Assembly (NCBI RefSeq): GCF_004795895.1
Contig: NZ_CP039250.1
Coordinates: 1,798,001-1,862,000, forward strand
Direction: 5' to 3'
Source of the DNA: Sphingopyxis sp. PAMC25046
GTDB lineage: Bacteria; Pseudomonadota; Alphaproteobacteria; Sphingomonadales; Sphingomonadaceae
DNA: 64,000 nucleotides
Shown here: positions 17,866-28,349 of the stretch, one piece after another
Layout of the letters: the number at the start of each line of letters is the position of its first letter
Numbering within the stretch: position 1 is the stretch's first letter
Notes under the pieces: model-generated
What the model was told of the DNA's origin: nothing
The model's database searches: none
The model's input: only the letters and a program-made list of their open reading frames with translations
Made by a program: the position numbers and the translations under genes

Positions 17866-19206
17866 TCAGTCAATCGTGCTCGCCAGTTCGCGGTTGAGCC
17901 ACAGCGCGACGAGCGTACCGATCGCGCCCGACAGCAGGTAGCCGCCCGCCGCGATCAGCCCGAACTGGCTCGACAGCCAGAGCGCGACCATCGGCGCGAA
18001 ACCGGCGCCGAACAGCCAGGCGAGATCGGAGGTGAAAGCCGATCCGGTATAGCGGTGGCGCGGTTGGAAATTCGACGAGAGCGCGCCCGACGACTGGCCG
18101 AACGACAGGCCGAGAAGCGCGAAGCCGAGGATCATGAACGCCGCTTCGCCGAATTCGCCCGCGTCGAGCAGTTGCGGGGCGAAGCCGCTGAACGCCGCGA
18201 TGGCGGCGGCGGTGACGGCAAGAAGCGTGCGGCGGCCGACGCGGTCGGCGAGGATGCCTGACGCGACGATCGATCCGATGCCGACGACCGCGGCGATCGC
18301 TTCGATTACCAGGAAGCGCACCGGGCTTTCGTCGGTGAACAGGAAGACCCACGACAGCGGGTAGACGGTGACCATGTGGAACATCGCGAAGCTGGCGAGC
18401 GGCGCGAAGGTGCCGATGACGATCGTCTTCCATTCCGACCGCAGCGTTTCGAGCAGGGGCGCGGGTTCGAGCGCGCGATTTTCGAACAGCTCGGCATATT
18501 CGGGGGTTACGACGATGCGCAGCCGCGCGAACAGCGCGACGACGTTGATCGCGAAGGCGACGAAGAAGGGATAGCGCCAGCCCCACGCCAGGAAATCCTC
18601 GGCCGGAAGCGCGGCGATCAGGAACATGAAGAGCAGGCTGGCGACGATGAGGCCGAGCGGCGCGCCGAGCTGCGGGATCATCGCATACCAGCCGCGGCGG
18701 TTTTCGGGGGCGTTGATCGCGAGCAGCGAGGCGAGGCCGTCCCACGATCCGCCGAGCGCGACGCCCTGGCCCATGCGGAACAGCGCGAGCAGCAGCGCGG
18801 CGCCGATGCCGATCGATTCATATCCGGGCAGGAAGGCGATGGCGGCGGTCGATCCGCCGAGCAGGAAGAGCGCGATGGTGAGCTTGGCGCCGCGGCCATA
18901 GGCGCGGTCGATCGCGGTGAAGATGATCGTGCCGACGGGGCGCGAAACGAAGGCGAGGGCGAAGATCGCGAACGACCAGAGCGTGCCCGTCAGCGGGTCG
19001 AGATGCGGGAAGACGAGCTTCGGGAACACCAGCACCGACGCGATCGCATAGACGAAGAAGTCGAAGAACTCCGACGTCCGCCCGATGATAACGCCGATCG
19101 CGATCTCGGCGGGATCGATACGGTGGCTGCCGCCGTCTTTGTCGGCGCCGTGGAGGGCGCGGGCGTCGCGTTCGGCCTCGGTGGTGGGGACGGTATCGGC
19201 AGCCAT
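17866..19206 (-). CDS. MFS transporter, metabolite:H+ symporter-like
   Basis: 446 residues with about twelve hydrophobic segments in the inner membrane. The GRTSEFFDFFVYAIAS opening and SRPVGTIIFTAIDRAYGRG loop match the metabolite:proton symporter branch (organic acids, betaine, alpha-ketoglutarate type). The second half repeats the signature as ILADRVGRRTLLAV. It is upstream of LysR and acyl-CoA dehydrogenase on the same strand, which suggests carboxylate import. Its start is divergent from cyoA with 169 bases between. Confidence 0.9.
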   Translation of the reverse strand: MAADTVPTTEAERDARALHGADKDGGSHRIDPAEIAIGVIIGRTSEFFDFFVYAIASVLVFPKLVFPHLDPLTGTLWSFAIFALAFVSRPVGTIIFTAIDRAYGRGAKLTIALFLLGGSTAAIAFLPGYESIGIGAALLLALFRMGQGVALGGSWDGLASLLAINAPENRRGWYAMIPQLGAPLGLIVASLLFMFLIAALPAEDFLAWGWRYPFFVAFAINVVALFARLRIVVTPEYAELFENRALEPAPLLETLRSEWKTIVIGTFAPLASFAMFHMVTVYPLSWVFLFTDESPVRFLVIEAIAAVVGIGSIVASGILADRVGRRTLLAVTAAAIAAFSGFAPQLLDAGEFGEAAFMILGFALLGLSFGQSSGALSSNFQPRHRYTGSAFTSDLAWLFGAGFAPMVALWLSSQFGLIAAGGYLLSGAIGTLVALWLNRELASTID

Positions 19207-19325
19207 GGTAACAATCCTTGAGCTGGCGCCGTCGCTTGCGCAAGATGCGGCGGCACGAGTCGGTCATAGGGCAAAATCGCCCGGAATGAAAATGCCCCTG
19301 CGCGATGATGAGCGGTCGCGGGATT

Positions 19326-19338
19326 GGACAAAATGTCC
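19326..19338 (+). promoter_or_regulatory. Perfect palindrome upstream of cyoA
   Basis: GGACA-AAA-TGTCC, a perfect 5-bp inverted repeat, lies 38 bases before the cyoA start in the divergent region with the MFS gene. Its position suits an operator. No regulator can be named from it. Confidence 0.35.
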
Positions 19339-19375
19339 TATGTGCAGTGCAACAAAGGAGGCCTAGGCGCGCATC

Positions 19376-20554
19376 ATGCCAAGCAATCTCCCCCGTTTTC
19401 CCGCCCGATTGCGGCTCGTGCCGCTGCTCGCCGCGCTGCCTCTTCTGTCGGGCTGCGGACTGATCGTGCTCGATCCCGCCGGCGACGTCGCGCGCCAGCA
19501 GGGCGATCTGATCGTCCTGTCGACGGTGCTGATGCTGGTCATCATCGTGCCGGTGATGGCGCTGACGATCTTCTTCGCGTGGAAATATCGCGCGTCGAAC
19601 AAGGAGGCGACCTACAAGCCCGACTGGGACCATTCGACCCAGCTCGAACTCGTTATCTGGTCGGCGCCGCTCTTGATCATCATCTGCCTGGGCGCAGTGA
19701 CGTGGGTCGCAACGCATTTGCTCGACCCCTATCGTCCGCTCGCACGCACGGCGCCGGGGCAGCCGGTGGCGGCCGAGGTGAAGCCGCTCGACGTGCAGGT
19801 CGTCGCGCTCGACTGGAAATGGCTATTCATCTACCCCGAACAGGGCGTCGCGACGGTGAACGAGCTGGCCTTGCCGGTGAACCGGCCGGTGCGGTTCCGC
19901 ATTTCCTCTTCGTCGGTGATGAACAGCTTTTACGTGCCCGCGCTCGCGGGGCAGATTTACGCGATGCCGGGCATGGAAACCAAGCTGCACGGCGTCTTCG
20001 ACAAGACCGGCGAATATGAAGGCTTTTCGGCCAATTATTCGGGCTGGGGCTTTTCGAACATGCGCTTCGCGGTGAAGAGCCTGCCCGCGGGCGAGTTCGA
20101 AAAATGGGTCGCGGCGACGAAGGCTTCGGCCGAAGGCGATCTCAGCCGCAATATCTATCTGGAACTCGAAAAGCCGACGCACAAGGAGCCCGTCCGCCGC
20201 TTTGCCGCGAGCGATCCGCAGCTGTTCGACGCGGTCGTCAACATGTGCGTCGAGCCCGGCAAGATGTGCATGCACGACATGATGTCGGTCGACGCCGCGG
20301 GCGGCGCCGGGATCGCGGGCATCGGCAATGTCCGGCAGGTGACATATGACAAGTTCGCCGCGCGCGGCACCGTCGACGTCGCGCGCTGGAGCATGCGCTA
20401 TGTCGCGGCCTATTGCAGCGCGCCGGTGATGTCGAACGACCGCCCCGACGCGAAGCCGGTGGCGCCGGACATGCTGAAAGGGGAGGGGCTGCCCGTCCCG
20501 GCCAAGCCCGAACGCACCGCGCTGAACGCGCCCGCCGCCCGCCCGATGTCCTGA
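19376..20554 (+). CDS. cyoA: Cytochrome bo3 ubiquinol oxidase subunit II
   Basis: Inner-membrane lipoprotein subunit of the bo3 quinol oxidase. A leader ending in the lipobox LLSGCG is followed by two transmembrane segments ([17 protein letters not shown] and [13 protein letters not shown] regions) and the cupredoxin domain ([16 protein letters not shown]). The CuA cysteines and histidines of cytochrome c oxidases are absent ([14 protein letters not shown]), which marks a quinol oxidase. At 392 residues it is longer than the E. coli protein (about 315), with a C-terminal extension from about residue 300. The GGAGG site is 14 bases from the ATG, unusually far. Confidence 0.95.
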   Translation: MPSNLPRFPARLRLVPLLAALPLLSGCGLIVLDPAGDVARQQGDLIVLSTVLMLVIIVPVMALTIFFAWKYRASNKEATYKPDWDHSTQLELVIWSAPLLIIICLGAVTWVATHLLDPYRPLARTAPGQPVAAEVKPLDVQVVALDWKWLFIYPEQGVATVNELALPVNRPVRFRISSSSVMNSFYVPALAGQIYAMPGMETKLHGVFDKTGEYEGFSANYSGWGFSNMRFAVKSLPAGEFEKWVAATKASAEGDLSRNIYLELEKPTHKEPVRRFAASDPQLFDAVVNMCVEPGKMCMHDMMSVDAAGGAGIAGIGNVRQVTYDKFAARGTVDVARWSMRYVAAYCSAPVMSNDRPDAKPVAPDMLKGEGLPVPAKPERTALNAPAARPMS

Positions 20555-20573
20555 ACCGAAGCCCGAGATCAAC

Positions 20574-22583
20574 ATGACCATCCCGCATCCCGCACCCGAA
20601 ACCGGTCCGATCCTCGGCAAGCTGTCGCTCGAGGCGCTGCCGCTCCACGAACCGATCCTCGTCGTCACTTTCATCGGCGTCGTTCTCGGCGGCATCGCGG
20701 TGCTCGGCCTGATCACCAAATTCCGCCTCTGGGGTTATTTGTGGAAGGAATGGTTCACGACCGTCGACCACAAGCGCATCGGGATCATGTACATGATCCT
20801 CGGCCTCATCATGTTCCTGCGCGGCTTTGCCGACGCGATCATGATGCGGCTGCAGCAGGCGATGGCGTTCGGCGGGTCCGAAGGCTATCTGACCCCGCAT
20901 CATTACGACCAGGTGTTCACCGCGCACGGCGTGATCATGATCTTTTTCGTCGCGATGCCGTTCATTACCGGGATCATGAACTATATCGTCCCGCTTCAGA
21001 TCGGCGCGCGCGACGTCAGCTTCCCCTTCCTCAACAATTTCAGTTTCTGGATGACGACGTCGGGCGCGGTGCTGACGATGATCTCGCTGTTCGTCGGCGA
21101 ATATGCCCAGACCGGCTGGCTGGCCTATCCGCCGTTGTCGGGAATCGCTTACAGCCCGAATGTCGGCGTCGACTATTATATCTGGGGCTTACAGATAGCC
21201 GGCGTCGGCACCACCCTGTCAGGCATCAACCTGATCGTCACGATCCTGAAGCTGCGCGCGCCGGGCATGGGGCTGATGAAGATGCCCGTCTTCACCTGGA
21301 CTTCGCTCTGCTCGAACATCCTGATCGTCGCTTCCTTCCCGATCCTGACCGCGACGCTCGTCCTGCTCAGCCTCGACCGCTATGTCGGGACCAACTTCTT
21401 CACCAACGATCTCGGCGGATCGCCGATGATGTATGTGAACCTGATCTGGATCTGGGGGCATCCCGAGGTCTATATTCTCGTGCTGCCATTGTTCGGCGTC
21501 TTCTCCGAAGTCACCTCGACCTTCTCGGGCAAAAGGCTCTTCGGCTATACCTCGATGGTCTATGCGACGGTATGTATCACCATCCTGTCGTACATCGTGT
21601 GGCTGCATCATTTCTTCACCATGGGATCGGGCGCGAGCGTCAACAGCTTCTTCGGCATCACGACGATGGTGATCTCGATCCCGACCGGGGCGAAGCTCTT
21701 CAACTGGCTGTTCACCATGTATCGCGGCCGCATCCGCTTCGAACTGCCGATGATGTGGACGATCGCCTTCATGCTGACCTTCGTCATCGGCGGCATGACC
21801 GGGGTGCTGCTGGCGGTGCCGCCCGCCGACTTCGTGCTGCACAACTCGCTGTTCCTGATCGCGCATTTCCATAATGTCATCATCGGCGGCGTGTTGTTCG
21901 GCCTGTTCGCGGCGATCAACTATTGGTGGCCCAAGGCGTTCGGCTTCAAGCTCGACGTCTTCTGGGGCAAGGTCAGCTTCTGGTGCTGGGTCGTCGGCTT
22001 CTGGGTCGCCTTCACGCCGCTCTATATCCTCGGCTTGATGGGCGTGACGCGGCGTATGCGCGTGTTCGACGACCCAAGCCTCCAGATATGGTTCGTGATC
22101 GCGGGCGTCGGCGCGGCGATCATCGCGGCGGGCATCGGCGCGATGCTGGTGCAGTTCGCAGTGAGCATCTGGCGCCGCAAGGAGCTGGCCGAGGAAAGCG
22201 GCGATCCGTGGGACGGCCGCACGCTCGAATGGGCGACCAGCTCGCCGCCGCCGGATTACAACTTTGCCTTCACGCCGGTGATCCACGACCTCGACGCCTG
22301 GTACGACATGAAGAAGCGCGGGCATCGGCGTCCGGTCGATGGCTATCGCGATATCCACATGCCGTCGAACACCGGCGCGGGAATGATCCTGTCGGGCATC
22401 TGCCTGGTGATGGGTTTCGCGCTCGTCTGGCACATCTGGTGGCTCGTCGCGGCGAGTTTCGTCGCGGTGGTGACCGGCGCGATCATCCACACCTTCAACT
22501 ACAAGCGCGATTTCGACATTCCGGCGGCGACGGTCACCGCGGTCGAGGAAGCGCGGACCCGCCAGCTGGCGGCCGGAGCCTGA
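20574..22583 (+). CDS. cyoB: Cytochrome bo3 ubiquinol oxidase subunit I
   Basis: 669-residue catalytic heme-copper subunit that oxidises ubiquinol and reduces oxygen while pumping protons. Low-spin and CuB ligands are visible: the histidine in [11 protein letters not shown], the His-Tyr crosslink region [12 protein letters not shown], the HH pair in WLHHFFTMG and the two histidines of [11 protein letters not shown]. Many transmembrane segments and length equal to the family norm. It starts 19 bases after cyoA. Confidence 0.97.
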   Translation: MTIPHPAPETGPILGKLSLEALPLHEPILVVTFIGVVLGGIAVLGLITKFRLWGYLWKEWFTTVDHKRIGIMYMILGLIMFLRGFADAIMMRLQQAMAFGGSEGYLTPHHYDQVFTAHGVIMIFFVAMPFITGIMNYIVPLQIGARDVSFPFLNNFSFWMTTSGAVLTMISLFVGEYAQTGWLAYPPLSGIAYSPNVGVDYYIWGLQIAGVGTTLSGINLIVTILKLRAPGMGLMKMPVFTWTSLCSNILIVASFPILTATLVLLSLDRYVGTNFFTNDLGGSPMMYVNLIWIWGHPEVYILVLPLFGVFSEVTSTFSGKRLFGYTSMVYATVCITILSYIVWLHHFFTMGSGASVNSFFGITTMVISIPTGAKLFNWLFTMYRGRIRFELPMMWTIAFMLTFVIGGMTGVLLAVPPADFVLHNSLFLIAHFHNVIIGGVLFGLFAAINYWWPKAFGFKLDVFWGKVSFWCWVVGFWVAFTPLYILGLMGVTRRMRVFDDPSLQIWFVIAGVGAAIIAAGIGAMLVQFAVSIWRRKELAEESGDPWDGRTLEWATSSPPPDYNFAFTPVIHDLDAWYDMKKRGHRRPVDGYRDIHMPSNTGAGMILSGICLVMGFALVWHIWWLVAASFVAVVTGAIIHTFNYKRDFDIPAATVTAVEEARTRQLAAGA

Positions 22584-22587
22584 TCCG

Positions 22588-23214
22588 ATGAGTGCCAAGA
22601 CCATGACTGCCAACGAGCCCGTCCAGTTCTACGAGCTCGACGAGCATGCGCATCCCGAGGGGCACAGCACGATGCTGGGCTTCTGGATCTATCTGATGAG
22701 CGACTGCCTCATCTTCGCGATCCTGTTCGCCTGCTATGCGGTGCTCGGCGGCAGCTATGCCGCGGGACCGGCACCGAAGGATTTGTTCGACCTGAAGCTG
22801 ATCGCGCTCAACACCGCGATGCTGCTCTTCTCGTCGATCACCTATGGCTTTGCGGTGCTGCAGATGCAGCAGGGCAAGGTGAGGGGCGTCCAGCTCTGGC
22901 TCGCGATCACCGGCCTGTTCGGGCTCGCGTTCCTCGGGATCGAACTTTACGAATTCCACCATCTGATCGAGATCGGTGCGGGCCCGCAGCGCAGCGCCTT
23001 CCTGTCGAGCTTCTTCACCCTCGTCGGCACGCACGGGCTGCACGTTACCTTCGGCATTATCTGGCTGGTGACGCTCATGGTCCAGCTGTCGAAGCACGGG
23101 CTGATCGCCGCGAACAAGCGCCGCGTGATGTGCCTTTCGATGTTCTGGCACTTCCTCGACGTCGTGTGGATCGGCGTCTTCACCTTTGTCTATCTGATGG
23201 GAGTGCTGCGGTGA
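22588..23214 (+). CDS. cyoC: Cytochrome bo3 ubiquinol oxidase subunit III
   Basis: 208 residues with five transmembrane segments. The family segments are [17 protein letters not shown] near the N-terminus and the FHHLIEIG and [10 protein letters not shown] stretches in the second half. It begins four bases after cyoB and its stop overlaps the next start by four bases, so it belongs to the cyo transcript. It stabilises the oxidase complex. Confidence 0.96.
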   Translation: MSAKTMTANEPVQFYELDEHAHPEGHSTMLGFWIYLMSDCLIFAILFACYAVLGGSYAAGPAPKDLFDLKLIALNTAMLLFSSITYGFAVLQMQQGKVRGVQLWLAITGLFGLAFLGIELYEFHHLIEIGAGPQRSAFLSSFFTLVGTHGLHVTFGIIWLVTLMVQLSKHGLIAANKRRVMCLSMFWHFLDVVWIGVFTFVYLMGVLR

Positions 23215-23603
23215 GCCCCAATCCTAGCCAAACCGGCACCCACCATACCGCCGACGGCCATCACGAGATCGAGATGCCGCACGCGTCGATGCGCGACTAT
23301 GTCATCGGTTTCCTGCTGTCGGTGATTCTGACCGCCGTCCCCTTCTGGCTGGTGATCACGATGCCGCTGAGCCCCGGCGCGACCGGCGCGATCATCATGG
23401 GCTTCGCGGTGGTGCAGATCGTCGTCCACATGATCTTCTTCCTCCACATGACGCCGAAGGCCGAGGGCGGCTGGTCGTTGACCTCGCTCGTCTTCACGAT
23501 CATTGTCGTCGTCATCATGCTGGCGGGCTCCCTGTGGGTGATGCACCATCTCAACACCAATATGATGCCGATGCCGCACGAACCGACGAGTCAGGTGCTT
23601 TGA
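23211..23603 (+). CDS. cyoD: Cytochrome bo3 ubiquinol oxidase subunit IV
   Basis: 130 residues with three transmembrane helices ([48 protein letters not shown]). The [10 protein letters not shown] loop is typical of CyoD. GTG at 23211 is chosen because it overlaps the cyoC stop as GTGA; the frame is open further upstream, but that part lies inside cyoC. cyoE, the heme O synthase, is not found next to it. Confidence 0.93.
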   Translation: MSPNPSQTGTHHTADGHHEIEMPHASMRDYVIGFLLSVILTAVPFWLVITMPLSPGATGAIIMGFAVVQIVVHMIFFLHMTPKAEGGWSLTSLVFTIIVVVIMLAGSLWVMHHLNTNMMPMPHEPTSQVL

Positions 23604-24301
23604 CACGCACCCGCCGCGCGGCCTTTGCCGCGGCGGCGCTGATCGCGGCGATCGGCCTCGCAGCGCTGGGCGTCTGGCAGGTCGAACGGCGCGCGTGGAA
23701 GCACGAGCTTATCGCGGCGGTCAACGCGCGCATTCATGCCGAGCCGGTCGCGGCCCCGGAGCCCGGCCAGTGGGACGCGGTCAATGCGAAGGATGATGCA
23801 TATCGCCGCGTCACCGCATCGGGGAGGTTCCGTCACGATCGCGAGACGTTAGTGCAGGCGGTGACCGGGCGCGGTGCGGGATATTGGGTGCTCACCCCGC
23901 TCGAAACGCCGGATTTTACGCTGCTGATCAATCGCGGCTTCGTTCCCCAGGATCGGCGTGATGCGAGGACGCGGGCGGTGGGCCAGGTCGCGGGCCGGGT
24001 GACGGTGACCGGCCTCCTGCGCGTGACCGAGCCCGGCGGTGCCTTCCTCCGGTCGAACGATCCGGCGGCTGACCGCTGGTTTTCGCGCGACGTGGCGGGA
24101 ATAGCGAAGGCGAGGGGACTCGGCAGGACCGCGCCCTATTTCGTCGATGCCGACGCCGCGCCGAACCCCGGCGGCTACCCGGTCGGCGGGCTGACTGTCG
24201 TGCGTTTTCGCGACCATCACATGGTCTATGCACTGACCTGGTTCGCGCTCGCTGCGCTCAGCCTCTTTTTTGCGTGGCGACTGTGGCATACTCGCGAATG
24301 A
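23600..24301 (+). CDS. SURF1 family oxidase assembly protein
   Basis: About 233 residues. A transmembrane helix at each end (ALIAAIGLAALGVWQVERR at the start, YALTWFALAALSLFFAW at the end) flanks a periplasmic domain, with the family segments GYWVLTPLETPD, INRGFVPQDRRD and the C-terminal VRFRDHHMVYALTWF. SURF1 proteins help insert heme into terminal oxidases. TTG 23600 overlaps the cyoD stop as TTGA; the frame is also open upstream within cyoD. Its stop overlaps the regB start as ATGA. Confidence 0.9.
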   Translation: MTRTRRAAFAAAALIAAIGLAALGVWQVERRAWKHELIAAVNARIHAEPVAAPEPGQWDAVNAKDDAYRRVTASGRFRHDRETLVQAVTGRGAGYWVLTPLETPDFTLLINRGFVPQDRRDARTRAVGQVAGRVTVTGLLRVTEPGGAFLRSNDPAADRWFSRDVAGIAKARGLGRTAPYFVDADAAPNPGGYPVGGLTVVRFRDHHMVYALTWFALAALSLFFAWRLWHTRE

Positions 24302-25609
24302 TGACCGACCCGACGATCCTGCCCGCGGCGCCCGCGAGAGTTCCTGCGGGCCGCCGCAACATGACGCTGCTGATCCAGTTGCGCTGGCTCGCGGTCGGGG
24401 GGCAGCTCGCGACGATCGGGATCGTCAGCGGGCCGATGGGAATTTCGCTGCCGCGCGCGCCCTTGCTCGCGGCGATCCTCGTGCTGATCGCGATCAACTT
24501 TGCGAGCGCCGCCTTGCTGCGTCGCGGCCGCGGCGTGACCAATGCCGAACTCACCGCGGCGCTGCTGTTCGATGTCGCGGCGCTCGGCTGGCAGCTTCAC
24601 CATAGCGGCGGGCTCGCCAATCCCTTCGCCTCGCTCTTCCTGCTCCAGATCGTGATCGGCGCGATCCTGCTCACGCCGCGCTCGTCGTGGGCGATCGTTG
24701 TCGCGGCATTGGTAGCGCTTGCGGCGCTGCGTGTCGATCCGACCCCGCTCGTCCTGCCGCCCGCCTATGCGGACGATCCGATGGGCCTTTATCTGCAGGG
24801 CAGCTTCGTCTGCTTCCTGCTGATCGCCGTGCTGCTCGTCGCCTTCGTCACGCGGATCAGCCGCAATCTGCGCGACAGCGACGCCGCGCTCGCCGCCAGT
24901 CGCCAGCGCGCGGCCGAGGAGGATCATATCGTGCGCATGGGGCTGCTCGCGTCGGGCGCGGCGCACGAACTCGGCACGCCGCTGTCGACCTTTGTCGGTG
25001 CTGATCGGCGACTGGCAGGCGGCGCCGCGACTGAAGGACGACCGCGAGCTTCAGGAAGACCTCACCGACATGGATGCGGCGGTGCAACGCTGCAAGACGA
25101 TCGTCAGCGGCATCCTGATGTCGGCGGGCGAGGCGCGCGGCGAAGCGCCGCGGCTCACCACGATCCGCGCGGCGTTCAACGAAATCGTCGCGCACACGCG
25201 TGCGGTGCGCCGTCCGGATACGGTCGAATTCAACGACCGCTTCGGCGCCGACGTCGCGATCGTATCGGACCCGGCGCTGCGGCAGGTGATCGGCAACGTT
25301 CTCGACAATGCGGCCGAGGTGTCGCCCGACTGGACAAGCTTCACGACGTCGCGCGACGGCGACATGCTGGTGATCGAGATCGCCGATCGGGGGCCGGGCT
25401 TCAGCCCCGAGATGCTCGAGAATTTCGGCCAGCCCTATCGATCGACCAAGGGGCGGCCCGGCGGCGGGCTGGGGTTGTTCCTGCTCGTCAATGTGCTGCG
25501 CAAGCTCGGCGGCGGCGCCAGCGTCGCCAATCGTGATGCGGGCGGGGCGCTGGTGCGGATATTCCTGCCGATTTCGGCGCTCGCCCCGCCCGGTGGAGAC
25601 AAGGCATGA
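24298..25609 (+). pseudogene. regB: RegB/PrrB redox sensor histidine kinase, frameshifted
   Basis: Membrane sensor kinase of the RegB/PrrB/ActS family that senses the quinone pool. The first frame (24298 to about 24993) carries the transmembrane bundle, the quinone-site segment GGLANPF and the H-box GAAHELGTPLS. The remainder (24992-25609) is in another frame and carries SVLIGDWQ, the N-box VIGNVLDNAAE and the G-box DRGPGF, GGGLGLF. The family reads HELGTPLSTLSVLIGDW; here the three T bases at 24991-24993 need to be two. So one extra T breaks the gene. It could be a sequencing error, a recent mutation or a programmed shift. The intact product would be about 436 residues. Confidence 0.88.
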
Positions 25610-26151
25610 CCCACGCCCCAGGCGACCCGCGCCAATTGCTGATCGTCGAGGACGACGACGCCTTCGCCCGCACGCTGAAACGCTCGTTCGAGCGGCGCGG
25701 CTATGTGGTAGAGGCCGCACACAGCCCCGAGGAGATGGACGCGCTGCTCGCGACGTTCCGGCCGGGCTATGCGGTGGTCGACCTCAAGCTCGGCGGCGCG
25801 TCGGGGCTCGCGTGCGTGCAGACGCTGCGCGCGTTCGATCCGGCGATGCGGATCGTCGTGCTCACCGGCTTTGCGAGCATCGCGACCGCGGTCGAGGCGA
25901 TCAAGCTCGGCGCCTCCTATTATCTCGCCAAGCCGTCGAACACCGACGATATCGAGGCGGCGTTCGAGCGGTCGGAGGGCAATGCCGAAACGCCGCTCGA
26001 TGCGCGCCCCTCTTCGATCAAGACCGTCGAATGGGAACATATCCATCAAGTGTTGGTCGAAACGGGGTTCAATATCTCGGAGACCGCGCGCCGGCTGGGG
26101 ATGCACCGGCGCACCTTGGCGCGAAAGCTGGAGAAAAGGCAGATCCGCTGA
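25606..26151 (+). CDS. regA: RegA/PrrA-type redox response regulator
   Basis: 181 residues. The receiver domain has the acidic pocket VEDDD, the phospho-accepting aspartate in AVVDLKLGG and the lysine in YYLAKPSN. A short linker leads to a Fis-type HTH (NISETARRLGMHRRTLARKL). RegA regulators control terminal oxidases and other energy genes in response to redox state. The start overlaps the regB stop as ATGA. It sits directly behind the oxidase operon it probably controls. Confidence 0.93.
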   Translation: MTHAPGDPRQLLIVEDDDAFARTLKRSFERRGYVVEAAHSPEEMDALLATFRPGYAVVDLKLGGASGLACVQTLRAFDPAMRIVVLTGFASIATAVEAIKLGASYYLAKPSNTDDIEAAFERSEGNAETPLDARPSSIKTVEWEHIHQVLVETGFNISETARRLGMHRRTLARKLEKRQIR

Positions 26152-26161
26152 TCGACAGGGC

Positions 26162-28276
26162 CTATTTCTTCTCCACCAGTTCACGCTGCAGGAAGCCGTG
26201 GAGCATCGCGGCGCGCACCGCGTCTTCGGCGTGGTCGGCGCCGACCGAATGGCCGCCCTCGATATATTCGTGATAATAGACGCGGTTGCCGTTCTCCATC
26301 AGCCGCGCGGCAAATTTGCGCGCGTGGCCGGGGTGGACGCGGTCGTCTTTGGTCGACAGGTAGAGGAAGATCGGCGGATAAGTCACGCCCTTGCGGATGT
26401 TGTGATAGGGCGAATATTTCGACAGGAAGGCCCAATCGCCGGGCAAGTCGGGATCGCCATATTCGGCGACCCACGATGCGCCCGCGAGCATTTTGTCGTA
26501 CCGCCACATGTCCTTGATCGGCGAGCCCGAAATCACCGCGCCGTAAAGATCAGGGCGCTGCGTCATCGCCGCGCCGACGAGCACGCCGCCGTTCGAGCGG
26601 CCCGAGATCGCGATCTTGCCCTTGGCGCTGACCCCGGTCTTAACGAGGTCCTCGGCGACCGCGTGCAGGTCGTCGAAGCTGTTCTGGCGCTTTTCGCGCA
26701 GCGCCGCCTGGTGCCACGCGGGACCATATTCACCGCCGCCGCGGATATTGGCGAGGACATAGGCGTTGCCGTCCTCGACCCAGAACAGCCCGAGCGGGCC
26801 GGCGCGATACGGCTGACCGGTGAGATAGCCCGGCGTCTGCGCGGCGCGGAAGCCGCCATAGGCGTGAATCAGAGCGGGGACCGGCGCTTCGCTGTCCGAT
26901 TTCTTGCGGACGAGGAAATAGGGGATTTTGGTGCCGTCCTTCGACGTCGCGAACCGCTTTTCGACCAGCATGTCCTTCGCGTCGAAGGTCGCGGGCAGGC
27001 TTTGCACCGGCTTCGGCGCGCCGTCCTCGGCTACCGAATAGAGCGTCGGCGGCATCAGCATCGTCTCGGCGGTCGCGAGGACGATGTCGCGTTTGCCGAT
27101 CGTGCCGGCAATGCTCACGGTTGCCTTCTCGGCGATCGGAACCTCCTTCTGGCTCCATGTGCCGGTCGCGGGGTCGCGGCGCAGGGCGAAGAACTTGCCC
27201 TCGACATCGTCGAGCGCCTTGACCCACAGGATATTGTCGGTCGCGGCGACATTTTCGATCGCCTGCGCCTTCGTCGGGGTCATCGCGGTGACGATCGGCA
27301 CCTTGCGATCGGCCGACATGTCCGCGATCGAGAGCGAGACGAGCGAGCCAGCCGGGATATTCGCCCAATCCTGGTTGAGGAAGATGACGAGCTGTCCGTC
27401 GACGATGTCGCGGATGCTGGCGGTATCGGGGATGATCGTCGAAATATAGCGCGAAGCGTCGATGTTCGGCAGCAGATAGTTCGCGGTGTAGAAGGTCTTT
27501 CCACGGCTGATCATCGGCCAGCGCTTGTCGCCGTCGACAAGCGCGAAGACGTTCATCCCGACATCCTCATGCTCGCCCTCGGCCACGGTCGTCGCGGCCG
27601 ACAGCGGGGTGCCGCGGCTCCAGCGCTTGACGATACGCGGATAACCCGACGCGGTCATGCTGCCCTCGCCATAGTCGGTCGCAACGAGCAGGGTGTCGGC
27701 ATCCTCCCACGTCACGCTGCTCTTCGCCTGGGGCAGGGTGAAGCCGCCCTCGACAAAGCTTTTCGTCGTGCGGTCCCATTCACGGACGATGTCGGCGTCG
27801 GTGCCGCCGGGGCTGAGCGACACGAGGCAGCGCTTATAGTCGGGCGCGAGGCAGTCGGCGCCGTGCCAGACCCAGCTCTGCTTCTCGGCCTTGCCGAGCG
27901 CATCGACGTCGATCAGCGTCGTCCAGACGGGCTTGCCGGCCAGATAGGCGTCGAGCGGGCTCTGCCGCCACAGCCCGCGCGGATTGCTGGCGTCGCGCCA
28001 GAAATTGGTGATCATGTCGCCCATCACCTCGCCCGGCATGGCGATCTGGCGATCGTCGTCGAGGATGGCGCGCGCGCGCTTGCGATCGGCCTCGAAGCCG
28101 GGGCGCGTGACGATCAGCTTGTCGGTTGCCGCATTTTCCTTCTTGACCCAGTCCAGCGCCTTTGCGCCCTCGATATCCTCGAGCCAGAGGTACGGGTCGT
28201 CGTCCTGCGGCGCGGCAGCCGCGACGGCGGCGAAGGAACAGCTGAGAGCAAGCGCGGCGAAGCTGGCGCGGATCAT
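26162..28276 (-). CDS. Secreted prolyl oligopeptidase family serine peptidase (S9)
   Basis: 704 residues with a signal peptide (ASFAALALSCSFAAVAAAA). The N-terminal domain DDDPYLWLEDIEGAKAL is typical of S9A enzymes, followed by a beta-propeller and the hydrolase domain. Catalytic serine in SGRSNGGVLVG, aspartate in STKDDRVHP and histidine in EGGHSVGAD are all present. It cleaves short peptides, probably after proline, in the periplasm. ATG 28276 is chosen because GGGGAG lies eight bases upstream and the signal peptide starts there; the longer open frame is Ser/Arg-rich. Confidence 0.93.
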   Translation of the reverse strand: MIRASFAALALSCSFAAVAAAAPQDDDPYLWLEDIEGAKALDWVKKENAATDKLIVTRPGFEADRKRARAILDDDRQIAMPGEVMGDMITNFWRDASNPRGLWRQSPLDAYLAGKPVWTTLIDVDALGKAEKQSWVWHGADCLAPDYKRCLVSLSPGGTDADIVREWDRTTKSFVEGGFTLPQAKSSVTWEDADTLLVATDYGEGSMTASGYPRIVKRWSRGTPLSAATTVAEGEHEDVGMNVFALVDGDKRWPMISRGKTFYTANYLLPNIDASRYISTIIPDTASIRDIVDGQLVIFLNQDWANIPAGSLVSLSIADMSADRKVPIVTAMTPTKAQAIENVAATDNILWVKALDDVEGKFFALRRDPATGTWSQKEVPIAEKATVSIAGTIGKRDIVLATAETMLMPPTLYSVAEDGAPKPVQSLPATFDAKDMLVEKRFATSKDGTKIPYFLVRKKSDSEAPVPALIHAYGGFRAAQTPGYLTGQPYRAGPLGLFWVEDGNAYVLANIRGGGEYGPAWHQAALREKRQNSFDDLHAVAEDLVKTGVSAKGKIAISGRSNGGVLVGAAMTQRPDLYGAVISGSPIKDMWRYDKMLAGASWVAEYGDPDLPGDWAFLSKYSPYHNIRKGVTYPPIFLYLSTKDDRVHPGHARKFAARLMENGNRVYYHEYIEGGHSVGADHAEDAVRAAMLHGFLQRELVEKK

Positions 28277-28349
28277 TCGATGGTCTCCCCTGGGGTATGG
28301 TGGCGCTGTGCTAGCAGCATTACACACCCCGGGGGAAGACGGGGAAGGG

